In this document: positions 53,155 through 61,554 of the stretch, one piece after another
Layout: each line of letters starts with the position of its first letter
How positions within the stretch are numbered: position 1 is the first letter of the stretch
Assembly (NCBI RefSeq): GCF_030994125.1
Contig: NZ_CP099917.1
Coordinates: forward strand, 930,001 to 994,000
Source of the DNA: Pseudoalteromonas xiamenensis
GTDB taxonomy: Bacteria > Pseudomonadota > Gammaproteobacteria > Enterobacterales > Alteromonadaceae
Length of the DNA: 64,000 nt
Direction: 5' to 3'
Notes under the pieces: generated by a model
Database searches by the model: none
The model's input: only the letters and a program-made list of their open reading frames with translations
What the model was told of the DNA's origin: nothing
Translations under genes and position numbers: made by a program

Positions 53155-53994
53155 TCAAAGTGCACTGAATACCGATTGAATTCGAGGAAACCACATTAAC
53201 AGCACAGCAGAGCCGACGCCAATTATGGTGATCAACGCACCAAGTGATGCGAACATCGTGACCATCCATTTTACACTCATCTTTGTCGAGCGCTTAGCAA
53301 ACAAAACGCATTCTACGATAGCCATGGGCATTAAATAGCATAGGAATGAAATCGCGATATCAGCCGGACCATCAATCTTATTCGTATTACCATTTGCACC
53401 TTGATTGATGACAAACCAGCCCATCAAGTACAATCGGAAAAACCACACACCGTTGACTAAAATAAAGCTGTGAATTGCAAAACGTTGATGTGCGGCAAAT
53501 CGCTTGGTAACCGCAGTGTACCACGCCAAAGCAATAAAAATGGGGATTAGCATTCCGTTAAAGCTCACGCCCATCGCCCCAATATCACTCAATCGTAGTC
53601 CTGCAACCCAAGTTAAATACATACCAGTAAATGCCCCGCTGAGTGCGAGAACAAAAAAGACACGTCCATTCCAGCGATGAAAGGAAGGATATTGTTTACG
53701 AAGTCGAGGAAATAATTGAAGCAAGCCACTTGCAGCCATCATGATTGCAGGCAAAATATGGACGAAGAGTACCGTCAAATCTGCACCCAAAGATTTTTTC
53801 ATTCCTGTTGCAGGGGATAATTTAGACACTAGTTCTGGTGAACCTAAAAGTGATGGCATCGCGTACAAAATAAAAATATACAGTGCGAACATCCACTGCC
53901 CTATCAAAACGATTGTTACCCAACTTTTAACCACACCATCCAAGATGGAGTCGATTGAGAATGACGGTAGCAGCTTAGTCTGTGACATCAACAT
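53155..53994 (-). CDS. DUF2306 membrane protein
   Basis: 279 residues with seven or eight membrane helices. The pattern ILPAIMMAASGLLQLFPRLR, FHRWNGRVFFVLAL and RFAAHQRFAIHSFILVNGVWFFRL (conserved His and Arg at helix ends) is typical of the DUF2306 family, whose function is unknown; the paired histidines recall haem- or metal-binding membrane proteins. GGAAGG lies about 12 bases before ATG 53994, with a second ATG at 53988. It is divergent from a membrane AraC regulator gene, 184 bases away, which is the likely controller. Confidence 0.83.
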   Translation of the reverse strand: MLMSQTKLLPSFSIDSILDGVVKSWVTIVLIGQWMFALYIFILYAMPSLLGSPELVSKLSPATGMKKSLGADLTVLFVHILPAIMMAASGLLQLFPRLRKQYPSFHRWNGRVFFVLALSGAFTGMYLTWVAGLRLSDIGAMGVSFNGMLIPIFIALAWYTAVTKRFAAHQRFAIHSFILVNGVWFFRLYLMGWFVINQGANGNTNKIDGPADIAISFLCYLMPMAIVECVLFAKRSTKMSVKWMVTMFASLGALITIIGVGSAVLLMWFPRIQSVFSAL

Positions 53995-54178
53995 GTTTTA
54001 ACACCTTCCATTAATACATTGATTTAAAATGAAAAGTGACATAAAAACACGGCAACGTCGCACCGAATTTGAAATTCGGCACATGATAATCGCGTCAAGT
54101 TTGCTTACAAAGTGGATTTGAGTTGCAAAAAATCATTCGCTACCATAGACCCAAGTTTCGTTTGGAAAATGGCCGCTC

Positions 54179-55294
54179 ATGTCACAAAGCAATCTCTATA
54201 TGCTCTTGCTCGTTGTTGCAATTGCCCTGCTACTGACTCAAATATCCATAAAGCAAAAACGCACGATGCATGTGTTGTTTGCCGTCTTTTGTGGTTCGGT
54301 GGCCATGGTGGCATTAAAGAAAATCACGGGCGAGCAAATTGGCGCATACCAATATCTCATTGGCATGACAACGTGTGCAACATGTAATGTGTATTGGCTG
54401 CTCTCTCGCTGTTTATTTAGAGAAAAGTCCCCCATCGCACTGCCACATTTGATCATGGCTGCATCCATTGCGTGCCTAGTTATGTTTAATCAAGGTTACC
54501 TGTTTGTCTCTAATCTTTACGACATTCAATTTTCTTCGTCATTTACACATCATTTTTTAGGCGAGCTAATCGGATTACTTTCATCGTGCATTTTAGTGCT
54601 TATGATTTGGGAAGGATTTAGAGGGTTTCAGCAAGCCAATAAACTTGAGAAAAAGCAGCGCACATTCTACTTAGTCACCATTATGGGTGCCATTGGATTA
54701 AGTACTGTATCTAACAGCCTATTTGTTGATGATCCCGCTGCTACGGATTGGAGTGTCGGCTTAATTACACTTACGGTTCTCATCAACACACAGGTTTTGG
54801 TTTATTGGCGAAGAAGATCATCTCTAGCTTCCAAAACGACATTGAGCGTTACGCACGATGAGGCGGAAGAATCAAAGAACCGCTCGTTAACCCTCATTGA
54901 AAAGGAAGAAGAGAACGATTTTGCAAAAGCCATCTTGGCACTAATAGTCGATGAACAACGCTTTTTACAAGCAAACCTGAAAGTCGTTGATATCGCACGA
55001 GAACTTAATGTGTCTGAATACCGTATAAGTAAAGCGCTTCGAAATCAGCTCAATGCCAAAAACTTTAATGATTTCGTTAATAGACTACGTATTGAACACG
55101 CGAGTAGTTTGTTGCTAGATCCGGACAAACAGCATTGGTCAATCCTTGTTGTGGGTCTTGAAAGCGGCTTTGCTTCGGTTGGTCCATTCACGCGCGCGTT
55201 CAAATCGCACACAGGCTTTACGCCTAATCAATATCGTCTTTCTCATCAGGCTTCCTCCGAGGAAGAAGCCGATTTACATATTCAAACACCGTGA
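54179..55294 (+). CDS. AraC-family regulator with N-terminal membrane domain
   Basis: 371 residues. Six or seven membrane helices (about 1-215) precede an acidic linker (DEAEESKNRSLTLIEKEEEN) and an AraC-type double helix-turn-helix (about 260-355: LKVVDIARELNVSEYRISKAL, NDFVNRLRIEHASSLL, VGLESGFASVGPFTRAFKSHTGFTPNQYR). Membrane-bound AraC proteins of this kind occur in marine Gammaproteobacteria and presumably sense an external or bilayer signal. It faces the DUF2306 gene across a shared promoter region. The DNA-binding helices are intact, unlike the related frameshifted gene at 61555. Confidence 0.9.
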   Translation: MSQSNLYMLLLVVAIALLLTQISIKQKRTMHVLFAVFCGSVAMVALKKITGEQIGAYQYLIGMTTCATCNVYWLLSRCLFREKSPIALPHLIMAASIACLVMFNQGYLFVSNLYDIQFSSSFTHHFLGELIGLLSSCILVLMIWEGFRGFQQANKLEKKQRTFYLVTIMGAIGLSTVSNSLFVDDPAATDWSVGLITLTVLINTQVLVYWRRRSSLASKTTLSVTHDEAEESKNRSLTLIEKEEENDFAKAILALIVDEQRFLQANLKVVDIARELNVSEYRISKALRNQLNAKNFNDFVNRLRIEHASSLLLDPDKQHWSILVVGLESGFASVGPFTRAFKSHTGFTPNQYRLSHQASSEEEADLHIQTP

Positions 55295-55310
55295 TTTGAA
55301 TTAACGAATC

Positions 55311-55337
55311 AAGAAGCGGTTGTACTTACCGCTTCTT
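55311..55337. terminator. Bidirectional terminator between AraC-type and SDR genes
   Basis: AAGAAGCGGT (55311-55320) and ACCGCTTCTT (55328-55337) form a perfect 10-bp stem with a seven-base loop, centred in the 50-base gap between convergent genes. Confidence 0.75.
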
Positions 55338-55344
55338 CTTACAT

Positions 55345-56094
55345 TTAACGCGTAACAAAACCACCGTTCACAAGCAAAGTTTGACCTGTCATCCATTTCG
55401 CTTCAGGTGACGCGAGGAACGTCACAACCGGCACAATATCGTCAATTTCACCCAAGCGACCGAGTACACTTGCCGCACTTAAATAAGCAACCGTCCCTGC
55501 GTCTTCCTGACCATGGAAGAACGCGGTATTAATTGGACCCGGTGCGACCATATTCACCGTGATACCTCGACTTCCTAACTCTTTCGCCAGCGCGCGGGTA
55601 AAATGCTCAAGCGGCGCTTTTGAGCCGGCGTACAGCCCATAATGCCCAGTAAATGCAGCCAATAATGAAGTACCAATATTGATGATTCGACCATTGTCAC
55701 TCAACATCTTGGCCGCGCCCTGCAATAGCATAAAACTTGCTCGAGCATTGATGCTAAACAAGTTGTCAAAATCGTCCAAGCTATATTCTACAAACGCCTT
55801 CTTGACGATTTTCCCCGCATTGTTCACGACAATATCTAAACGACCGAATTCATTCTGGATCTGCTTAAACAAGCCCTCTACCTGAGCTGGTTGAGTTAAA
55901 TCAGCTTGAACGAGCATTGCTTTACGCCCTAATGATTCAATCATACTAACCGTTTCTAGTGCGTCTGCTTTTGAACTTTCACTGTTATAGTGCACCACAA
56001 TATCATTCCCTTTTTCAGCCAAGGCCAGCGCAAAAGCGCGTCCCATATTGCGTGCAGAGCCCGTAACTAGTGCGATAGCGTTCAATGTGTTCAT
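55345..56094 (-). CDS. Short-chain dehydrogenase/reductase
   Basis: 249 residues of the classical SDR type: cofactor loop ALVTGSARNMGRAFAL, NNAG at about residue 90, catalytic Ser in INIGTSLLA, Tyr-Lys in LYAGSKAPLEHF and the PGPINTAFF segment, with C-terminal WMTGQTLLVNGGF. NADPH use is suggested by HYNSES rather than an acidic residue after beta-2. The sequence is FabG-like but substrate is unknown. It is divergent from a LysR-type gene 107 bases away, the usual layout of a regulator and its target. Confidence 0.92.
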   Translation of the reverse strand: MNTLNAIALVTGSARNMGRAFALALAEKGNDIVVHYNSESSKADALETVSMIESLGRKAMLVQADLTQPAQVEGLFKQIQNEFGRLDIVVNNAGKIVKKAFVEYSLDDFDNLFSINARASFMLLQGAAKMLSDNGRIINIGTSLLAAFTGHYGLYAGSKAPLEHFTRALAKELGSRGITVNMVAPGPINTAFFHGQEDAGTVAYLSAASVLGRLGEIDDIVPVVTFLASPEAKWMTGQTLLVNGGFVTR

Positions 56095-56132
56095 GAGTTT
56101 TCCTCGTTGTATTTTATGACGAGGTAAAGTGT

Positions 56133-56149
56133 AGTTTGTTGCTTAAACT
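56133..56149. promoter_or_regulatory. LysR-type operator candidate between SDR and LysR genes
   Basis: AGTTT (56133-56137) and AAACT (56145-56149) form an interrupted dyad with seven-base spacer, the classic T-N11-A LysR box layout. It is flanked by the wider pair TAAAGT (56125) and ACTTTA (56147). Confidence 0.5.
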
Positions 56150-56201
56150 TTAGGTATTCGCTATTTTCTCATTTATTACATGCAAAAAATGCACTTAAAA
56201 G

Positions 56202-57110
56202 ATGAAATCTTACTCAAATGAACAACTTTTCCTTCTTGTGGTTGAAATGGGCAGTTTTAAAGCTGTTGCTGAACATATTGGTGGCGATCCATCGATCATC
56301 AGTAGACGGATTGCATCACTTGAGAAAAAACTCACGACCAAACTGATTGAACGCTCAACCCGTAGCTCCACATCCACACATGCTGGACAAATTTACTATC
56401 AAGGTTTGAGGCACATTATTGATGAACAAAATGCCCTTGAACAATACGTCAGCGCCCATACGGAAATCCCTATTGGCCGGTTACGAGTGGCTGCACCTCA
56501 TGACTTCGGGATCCGATTTGTCATGCCCGTGCTTGAAGCTATGACACTAGAATATCCTCAGCTGGAAGTAGAACTGGTGCTAGGCTCTGACTTTACCGAT
56601 TTAAAAGAGCAAGGGATCGATGTCGCGATTCGAATTGGATTATTACCAGACTCCAGTTTAATGTGCAGAAAAATAGGCGATGTATCGCGTGTATTAGTCG
56701 CGTCTCCAAATTACGTTAAAGAAAAAGGGCTACCATCCACTCCTGTTGAGTTGATAAATCACCATTTCATCCTCTATCGTAACTCGATTAATGCCAAAAA
56801 CCTTCAAATGGTGAAAAGCGGTCAGGTCTTTTCCCAACCAATTAGCGGTACGTTTACGGTAAACAGCGTTAAGGCAATACATCAACTTGTCTTGTCTGGA
56901 CGAGGCATGCATCTAGGGCCTAGATGGGCATTTGTCGATGATTTACGTGCAGGAAACTTAGTTGAAATTCTACCTGAATATGAATTTCCAAGTTCGCCAC
57001 TCAACGCACTATACGTATCGCGTAATTACTTGCCTGCAAAATCGAAAGTGTTTATTGATAAAGTAAAGGCGCAATATCAAGAGAATAATGAACAATTTAA
57101 GGGAAGATAA
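56202..57110 (+). CDS. LysR-family transcriptional regulator
   Basis: 302 residues: N-terminal winged helix (SYSNEQLFLLVVEMGSFKA, GDPSIISRRIASLEKKL, LIERSTRSSTSTHAG) and periplasmic-binding-like effector domain (LRVAAPHDFGIRFVMPVLEA, GIDVAIRIGLLPDSSLMCRKIG, VSRVLVASPNYV). It probably regulates the divergent SDR gene, and itself, from the dyad at 56133. The effector is unknown. Downstream, a 137-base gap separates it from the convergent MlaC-like gene. Confidence 0.92.
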   Translation: MKSYSNEQLFLLVVEMGSFKAVAEHIGGDPSIISRRIASLEKKLTTKLIERSTRSSTSTHAGQIYYQGLRHIIDEQNALEQYVSAHTEIPIGRLRVAAPHDFGIRFVMPVLEAMTLEYPQLEVELVLGSDFTDLKEQGIDVAIRIGLLPDSSLMCRKIGDVSRVLVASPNYVKEKGLPSTPVELINHHFILYRNSINAKNLQMVKSGQVFSQPISGTFTVNSVKAIHQLVLSGRGMHLGPRWAFVDDLRAGNLVEILPEYEFPSSPLNALYVSRNYLPAKSKVFIDKVKAQYQENNEQFKGR

Positions 57111-57247
57111 AACGTGGAGAAAAAAGGCGGACAAACGATTCACAGGGGAAGCAATCTTGACTTGCCCGCCTCAAACACAAAACTTACAACAACATTGGAA
57201 CGTACAGGCTCTTTTATTAAGCGGCGCCTATTCCGCTATTCACGCTG

Positions 57248-57868
57248 TTAGCTCTTAGCAATCAACTCTTTGCTCACGGCGTCAATGCCAATTTCACTGA
57301 TACGAGATACAATTTCTTTTTGTTTCGCGCTCAGCAATGAAATACTTTCTGCTTCAATATCATAAACTTGCCATTGACCCGATTTACTTTTACGGAACTT
57401 GAAAATCATGTCAATCGTCGGTGCGCCTTCAGCTACAATCTCTGATTTTACAGAAGCATACTGACTCGCAGCATCGAAAACAGGTTCAATAAAATGCACA
57501 TCCTGACCTTTGTAGCTCATTAATACGTTGGTGTATGTACCAACCAAATATTGTTCTACCGCATCTATGAATGTAACAGCCTGTTCTTTCTTAATTTCTC
57601 TTACATGTTTACCAAGCAACTTAAACGACACAAACTTTGTATCAATGTGAGGCATAAGCTGATTTTTTATTAATACCTTTAACTGTTCACGTTTTGTCTT
57701 CTCGTCTAACTCGTTCAATTTAGCAATATCGCTAAACAGTTGATTACCAACATTTTGAATAAGCACATATGGTGTGGAACTGGCTGTTTGAGACGAACCA
57801 GCAGCAAAACTTAAACTACTGAAAATTAATAAAATTGATAAAGATAAAACTTTAAATATGTGTGTCAT
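57248..57868 (-). CDS. MlaC/Ttg2D-like phospholipid-binding protein
   Basis: 206 residues from ATG 57868, chosen for the AGGGGA site eight bases upstream and the signal peptide that follows (FKVLSLSILLIFSSLSFAAG). The mature part matches the MlaC family: VLIQNVGNQLFSDIAKLNELDEK, IDTKFVSFKLLGKHVREIKKE, FIDAVEQYLVGTYTNVLMSY, IDMIFKFRKSKSGQWQVYDIEAE, GIDAVSKELIAKS. MlaC shuttles phospholipids between outer and inner membranes with MlaA and MlaFEDB. None of those partners are near, so this is an isolated paralogue. It is divergent from the PagL-like gene, 231 bases apart. Confidence 0.87.
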   Translation of the reverse strand: MTHIFKVLSLSILLIFSSLSFAAGSSQTASSTPYVLIQNVGNQLFSDIAKLNELDEKTKREQLKVLIKNQLMPHIDTKFVSFKLLGKHVREIKKEQAVTFIDAVEQYLVGTYTNVLMSYKGQDVHFIEPVFDAASQYASVKSEIVAEGAPTIDMIFKFRKSKSGQWQVYDIEAESISLLSAKQKEIVSRISEIGIDAVSKELIAKS

Positions 57869-58099
57869 AACATTCCCCTGTTTATTCAATGAGGCCATGT
57901 TACTCTTGTATTTCATGATGAAAAAGACGCAAAGCGGCACTTGATTGATGCCATTTGTGCACACAACAACAAAATAAGAAAAAACAACGCATTAGCCAAT
58001 TGATGCAAATTTATCACCAATATGGTGCTATTTTGCTTACAGATCTAATCACAAAAAACAGAAACAATGCGCGTCCTTTTAGATATAGGTACGCGAAGT

Positions 58100-58630
58100 A
58101 TGTACACTGTAAACAAACTAATCTCTGCTCTTATTTTATTACTCCTATCCTTTTCTCTAATGGCACAAGAACGCCACGGTTATGCGGTTCACTTTATTCA
58201 CGGTGAAGGTGACGTCGATGGAGTTAAATTAGCCTATCAATATCATGCGAAAGCGTTTTTGCCAGAGGATTGGCAACATTTGGACTTATTCTTTGAAAGT
58301 AGCGTCAACTTTTGGCGTTATGGTGATGACAATAATCATGATCGCAATTTTGTTTTAGCGGTTACGCCGGTGTTCCGTTACCCGTTTAGTGAAATCAATG
58401 GGAGGCCATTGTCTGTTGAATTTGGTATCGGCGCCGCGTTACTTGATGACACCCAATTTGCGGGCAAGGATGTGAGTACACACTATCAGTTTGAAGATAG
58501 ATTAGGTCTAGTTTATAGTTTAGGGAAAGCCAATATAGCACTGCGTTACATGCACTATTCTAACGCTGGCTTTAAAAAGCCAAATCCAGGTCTGGATTTC
58601 TTGTCATTGTCCTACTCTAGCTACTTTTGA
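58100..58630 (+). CDS. PagL-like lipid A 3-O-deacylase / acyloxyacyl hydrolase
   Basis: 176 residues from ATG 58100 (an earlier ATG at 58067 has no ribosome site). A signal peptide (LISALILLLLSFSLMA) precedes an eight-strand-like beta-barrel, with the PagL active-site region RYMHYSNAGFKKPNPGLDF near the C-terminus (His and Ser of the HxSN motif, and PNPG). PagL removes the 3-O acyl chain from lipid A in the outer membrane. The sequence ends in SYSSYF, an outer-membrane aromatic terminus. It is followed by a very strong hairpin. Enzymatic activity is inferred from motif only. Confidence 0.82.
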   Translation: MYTVNKLISALILLLLSFSLMAQERHGYAVHFIHGEGDVDGVKLAYQYHAKAFLPEDWQHLDLFFESSVNFWRYGDDNNHDRNFVLAVTPVFRYPFSEINGRPLSVEFGIGAALLDDTQFAGKDVSTHYQFEDRLGLVYSLGKANIALRYMHYSNAGFKKPNPGLDFLSLSYSSYF

Positions 58631-58667
58631 CCACCCCAATTCACGCCGTTGTATTACTGACGTTAAT

Positions 58668-58706
58668 AGCAAAAAAGCGCGATTCTTGATATCGCGCTTT
58701 TTTGCT
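58668..58706. terminator. Strong bidirectional terminator
   Basis: AGCAAAAAAGCGCGAT (58668-58683) and ATCGCGCTTTTTTGCT (58691-58706) form a perfect 16-bp stem with a seven-base loop, so both strands end in a T-rich arm. It separates the PagL-like and MDR genes. Confidence 0.92.
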
Positions 58707-58722
58707 CATGATTCTATTTCGT

Positions 58723-59736
58723 TTAATCCACTTGATGAGGGATTTTAATCACGGGTCGTTGTTGACAGGTTTGCGTGAGTAAACGCGACAACACATCACG
58801 TACAGCGCTCACGTCAAAGTCAATTAATGACACCTCTGGAGATTTAACTTTTCCACTTGCAACATCGTTAAGCAGTTGCTGGCCCATAAAACACAATCTC
58901 TGCTGCGCGCACAAGCTATTGGCAAGCCACGCACCAGCCACCGAAACGACGCCGATATTTGGCGCCTTCTCAAACAGCAATCGCTCGGGGATCTCGCCAA
59001 AACCATTTAAACACACAATGCGACCACAGAATCGTAAACGCTGTAAATCTTGCAAAAAGGAGGCGCCACCTTGGGTGTTTAGCACACAATCAAAACCACC
59101 ATTACCAACTTCGCGTTTGACTTGTTCACAGATATTGTTTTGTTCACAATCAAATACGAAATCCGCACCTAACGACAGTAGCCGTCTATGATGAGACTTT
59201 TGCGCGAACGCAAAGACCTGAGCGCCTCGCATTTTAGCGTATTGAATAGCGAAGTGCGCCACGGCACCTTGTGCACTATTGATAGCAAGCGTATCGCCTT
59301 GTTGTATTTGCAATTTTTCTATTGCTAACAGCGCGGCCATACCCGCATTTGGCAATGTCACCGCAGTTTCGCTGCCGACAGAATCAGGGATTTCAGAAAC
59401 AGAATGATTTGGGATGACCGCGTATTCACGCAACATGCCTTGCTGCGACAAACACACATTGAATACGACGCGAGATCCTTTTGCAGGAAAAACGCCTTTG
59501 GCCGCTTTCACCACAGTGCCAACCGCATCAAGGCCCAAAATGTGAGGATATTCCCACTGTTCAAAACCATCTCGAGCGAGTTTTGCGTCCAAATGATTTA
59601 GTGCAACATATTCAATGGCAACCAGTAATTCATTGTCGCCGGGTTCGGGCATCACGTGTTCGGCCTTTACCAGTTCTAATTGTGGACCACTTTCTACAAG
59701 CTCAATTGCGTACATCTTTGTGTTAGCTGATAACAT
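58723..59736 (-). CDS. Medium-chain dehydrogenase/reductase (quinone-oxidoreductase-like, zinc-independent)
   Basis: 337 residues. GroES-like N-terminal domain (VALNHLDAKLARDGFEQWEYPHILGLDAVGTVV) and Rossmann domain (LAINSAQGAVAHFAIQYAKM, VFAFAQKSHHRRLL, GADFVFDCEQN). The usual structural zinc cysteine cluster is absent, as in QOR/YhdH-type members. It should reduce an enone or quinone with NAD(P)H. AGGAAC precedes ATG 59736. A LysR-type gene is divergent from it across 276 bases, the likely controller. Substrate unknown. Confidence 0.9.
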   Translation of the reverse strand: MLSANTKMYAIELVESGPQLELVKAEHVMPEPGDNELLVAIEYVALNHLDAKLARDGFEQWEYPHILGLDAVGTVVKAAKGVFPAKGSRVVFNVCLSQQGMLREYAVIPNHSVSEIPDSVGSETAVTLPNAGMAALLAIEKLQIQQGDTLAINSAQGAVAHFAIQYAKMRGAQVFAFAQKSHHRRLLSLGADFVFDCEQNNICEQVKREVGNGGFDCVLNTQGGASFLQDLQRLRFCGRIVCLNGFGEIPERLLFEKAPNIGVVSVAGAWLANSLCAQQRLCFMGQQLLNDVASGKVKSPEVSLIDFDVSAVRDVLSRLLTQTCQQRPVIKIPHQVD

Positions 59737-60012
59737 GATGTTCCTGTTTCTTACCTATTTGCCGACTTAGTCCTGCGGCTGTTACTCAAGTTGTGCCGAT
59801 ATGTTCCGTTCGTTAACAACTCTTGCATATTTTGCTATTAAATCATTTGCGAACGAATGCAACAAGCGCCGTTAAAAGAAACCTGACGAATGACCTATAC
59901 ATTAAAAGATCGCTAAACCTCAGATAAATCCTAGGGTTGCAGTAGTTTTTTGCTATTATTAGTGCCAGAATCGCATCAATGTTTTGCGCTATTGTGTATA
60001 GGTTAGGTAAGT

Positions 60013-60960
60013 ATGGATACAACCAGTCGTCTCATCATGCTGCTTGAAGTCGTCGAGCAAGGCTCTTTTTCAAAAGCCGCTGAGCTTCGAAATATCGATC
60101 GTTCGGTGATTTCGAAGCAAATAAGTAAGCTAGAGGAAGACTTAGGAGTCAGGCTACTCAATCGCACCACTCGTTCCTTTTCCTTGACAGCCGCTGGAGC
60201 GGAGATGGTGAAAAAAGCCGCCGAGCTGCGAATGTTGCTACAAGATACCGTCCAAATGGCCGAAAACTATCACCAAGAACCGAGAGGATTGCTGCGCATC
60301 ACGGCCGCCAACTACATTGGCAAGCACTACCTCATGCCCGTTATCAACGATTTTCAGAAACGTTTTCCACAGGTCAATGTCGAGCTTCGACTTGACGATC
60401 GAGTTGTTGATATTATCTCTGAGGGTTTTGACATCGCATTTCGTATTGGTGAGCCACGAGACTCGTCGCTTGTCGCGCGTAAACTCGCGAGGATCCGCAT
60501 GCTCATCTTGGCGACACCAAAGTTTATCGACATTTACGGTGAACCAAAAACAATGGATGACTTAGCTGAATTGCCAGCCGCGGTATATACCAACTCGCAC
60601 ATTCGCTTTGAATCCATCAGTTACATTGACAGTAATGGTGAGCCGAAAGAGCAAGTGATCAACCCCGTATTTCGTTCTAATGATGGTGAAACGTTACTCG
60701 CAAAAGTGCTTTCGCATACCGCGTACTTTACGACGCCTGCGTTTTTCTTCTCCAAACACATTGACGCCAACAACCTCGTTCCAATGCTCACTGACGTACA
60801 CCTTCCTGATTTCAGTGCGATGTATGCCGTTTACCCACATCGAGATTTGCCAGTACGAACGAGGCTCTTTTTAGATGCAGTGCGCCATTATCTAGGCGAT
60901 GATATACCGATTTGGGAGCAAAACATTCCGGGTCTCGATACTATGTATCGACCCAAATAA
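60013..60960 (+). CDS. LysR-family transcriptional regulator
   Basis: 315 residues: winged helix (SRLIMLLEVVEQGSFSKAAEL, DRSVISKQISKLEEDLGVRLL, TRSFSLTAAG) and LysR substrate domain (LLRITAANYIGKHYLMPVIND, EGFDIAFRIGEPRDSSLVARKLA, PKFIDIYGEP). It is of the CrgA/GcvA-like subgroup. AGG six bases before ATG 60013. Candidate dyad TTGC-N8-GCAA at 59847-59862 in the shared promoter region with the MDR gene may be its operator. The cupin gene on the other side is convergent. Confidence 0.93.
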   Translation: MDTTSRLIMLLEVVEQGSFSKAAELRNIDRSVISKQISKLEEDLGVRLLNRTTRSFSLTAAGAEMVKKAAELRMLLQDTVQMAENYHQEPRGLLRITAANYIGKHYLMPVINDFQKRFPQVNVELRLDDRVVDIISEGFDIAFRIGEPRDSSLVARKLARIRMLILATPKFIDIYGEPKTMDDLAELPAAVYTNSHIRFESISYIDSNGEPKEQVINPVFRSNDGETLLAKVLSHTAYFTTPAFFFSKHIDANNLVPMLTDVHLPDFSAMYAVYPHRDLPVRTRLFLDAVRHYLGDDIPIWEQNIPGLDTMYRPK

Positions 60961-61002
60961 GGTTGTTGTATTTAACCTCAAATACACTATAGATAAGTTC
61001 AC

Positions 61003-61431
61003 TTATTTCGCTTTCAAGGTGATGGGGTTGCCTTCAATGCCTGCGTAAAACACCATGATTTCTGCAGCTTCTTCACCAATGCTGCGGCCAAAGTGCCATG
61101 TGTCGATTACTTCAACGATAGGGTCTCCTGGATTTAAAATCAGCACTTCACCACTTTTTTTCTCAACGTGTAGTTTTCCTTTCAACAGCACACCTGCATT
61201 GATCACTGGATGTTGATGAAGTGGCAGTGTCGCTCCTGCTGCAATGGTGAACTTCAATATCTGAATTTCAGGTTGACCCTGTGGATAAGCAGGGAGTACT
61301 GTGCCATCCCAACTGTGTGTGGACTTAACAATTTCAGTAACCTGTATGGGCGCTTCGGCTAAACACAATGGAGACAACAACATTGCACTTAAGATAGCGA
61401 CAAGCCCCGTTGTGGCGGTTAGGTCGTTCAT
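61003..61431 (-). CDS. Exported single-domain cupin
   Basis: 142 residues with a signal peptide (LVAILSAMLLSPLCLA-EAP). The cupin barrel shows metal ligands in ATLPLHQHPVINAGVLLKGKL (HxH) and IDTWHFGRS (third His) with the GDP turn between them (ILNPGDPIVEV). Small exported cupins of this type bind a metal and have varied or unknown roles such as quercetin- or sugar-like ligand binding. AGG lies near the start. Divergent from the membrane AraC pseudogene; the pairing suggests that regulator might have controlled it. Confidence 0.85.
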   Translation of the reverse strand: MNDLTATTGLVAILSAMLLSPLCLAEAPIQVTEIVKSTHSWDGTVLPAYPQGQPEIQILKFTIAAGATLPLHQHPVINAGVLLKGKLHVEKKSGEVLILNPGDPIVEVIDTWHFGRSIGEEAAEIMVFYAGIEGNPITLKAK

Positions 61432-61554
61432 TGGATTTGCCCTCCTTGATTTGAAATGACCACGACAGTGTACGTTAAAAAATCAGATGATTCATTGCGT
61501 TACTACAGATAACTTTGTTAGCCTGCGCTTAGCAACGATTTTAAATTACTCTTG

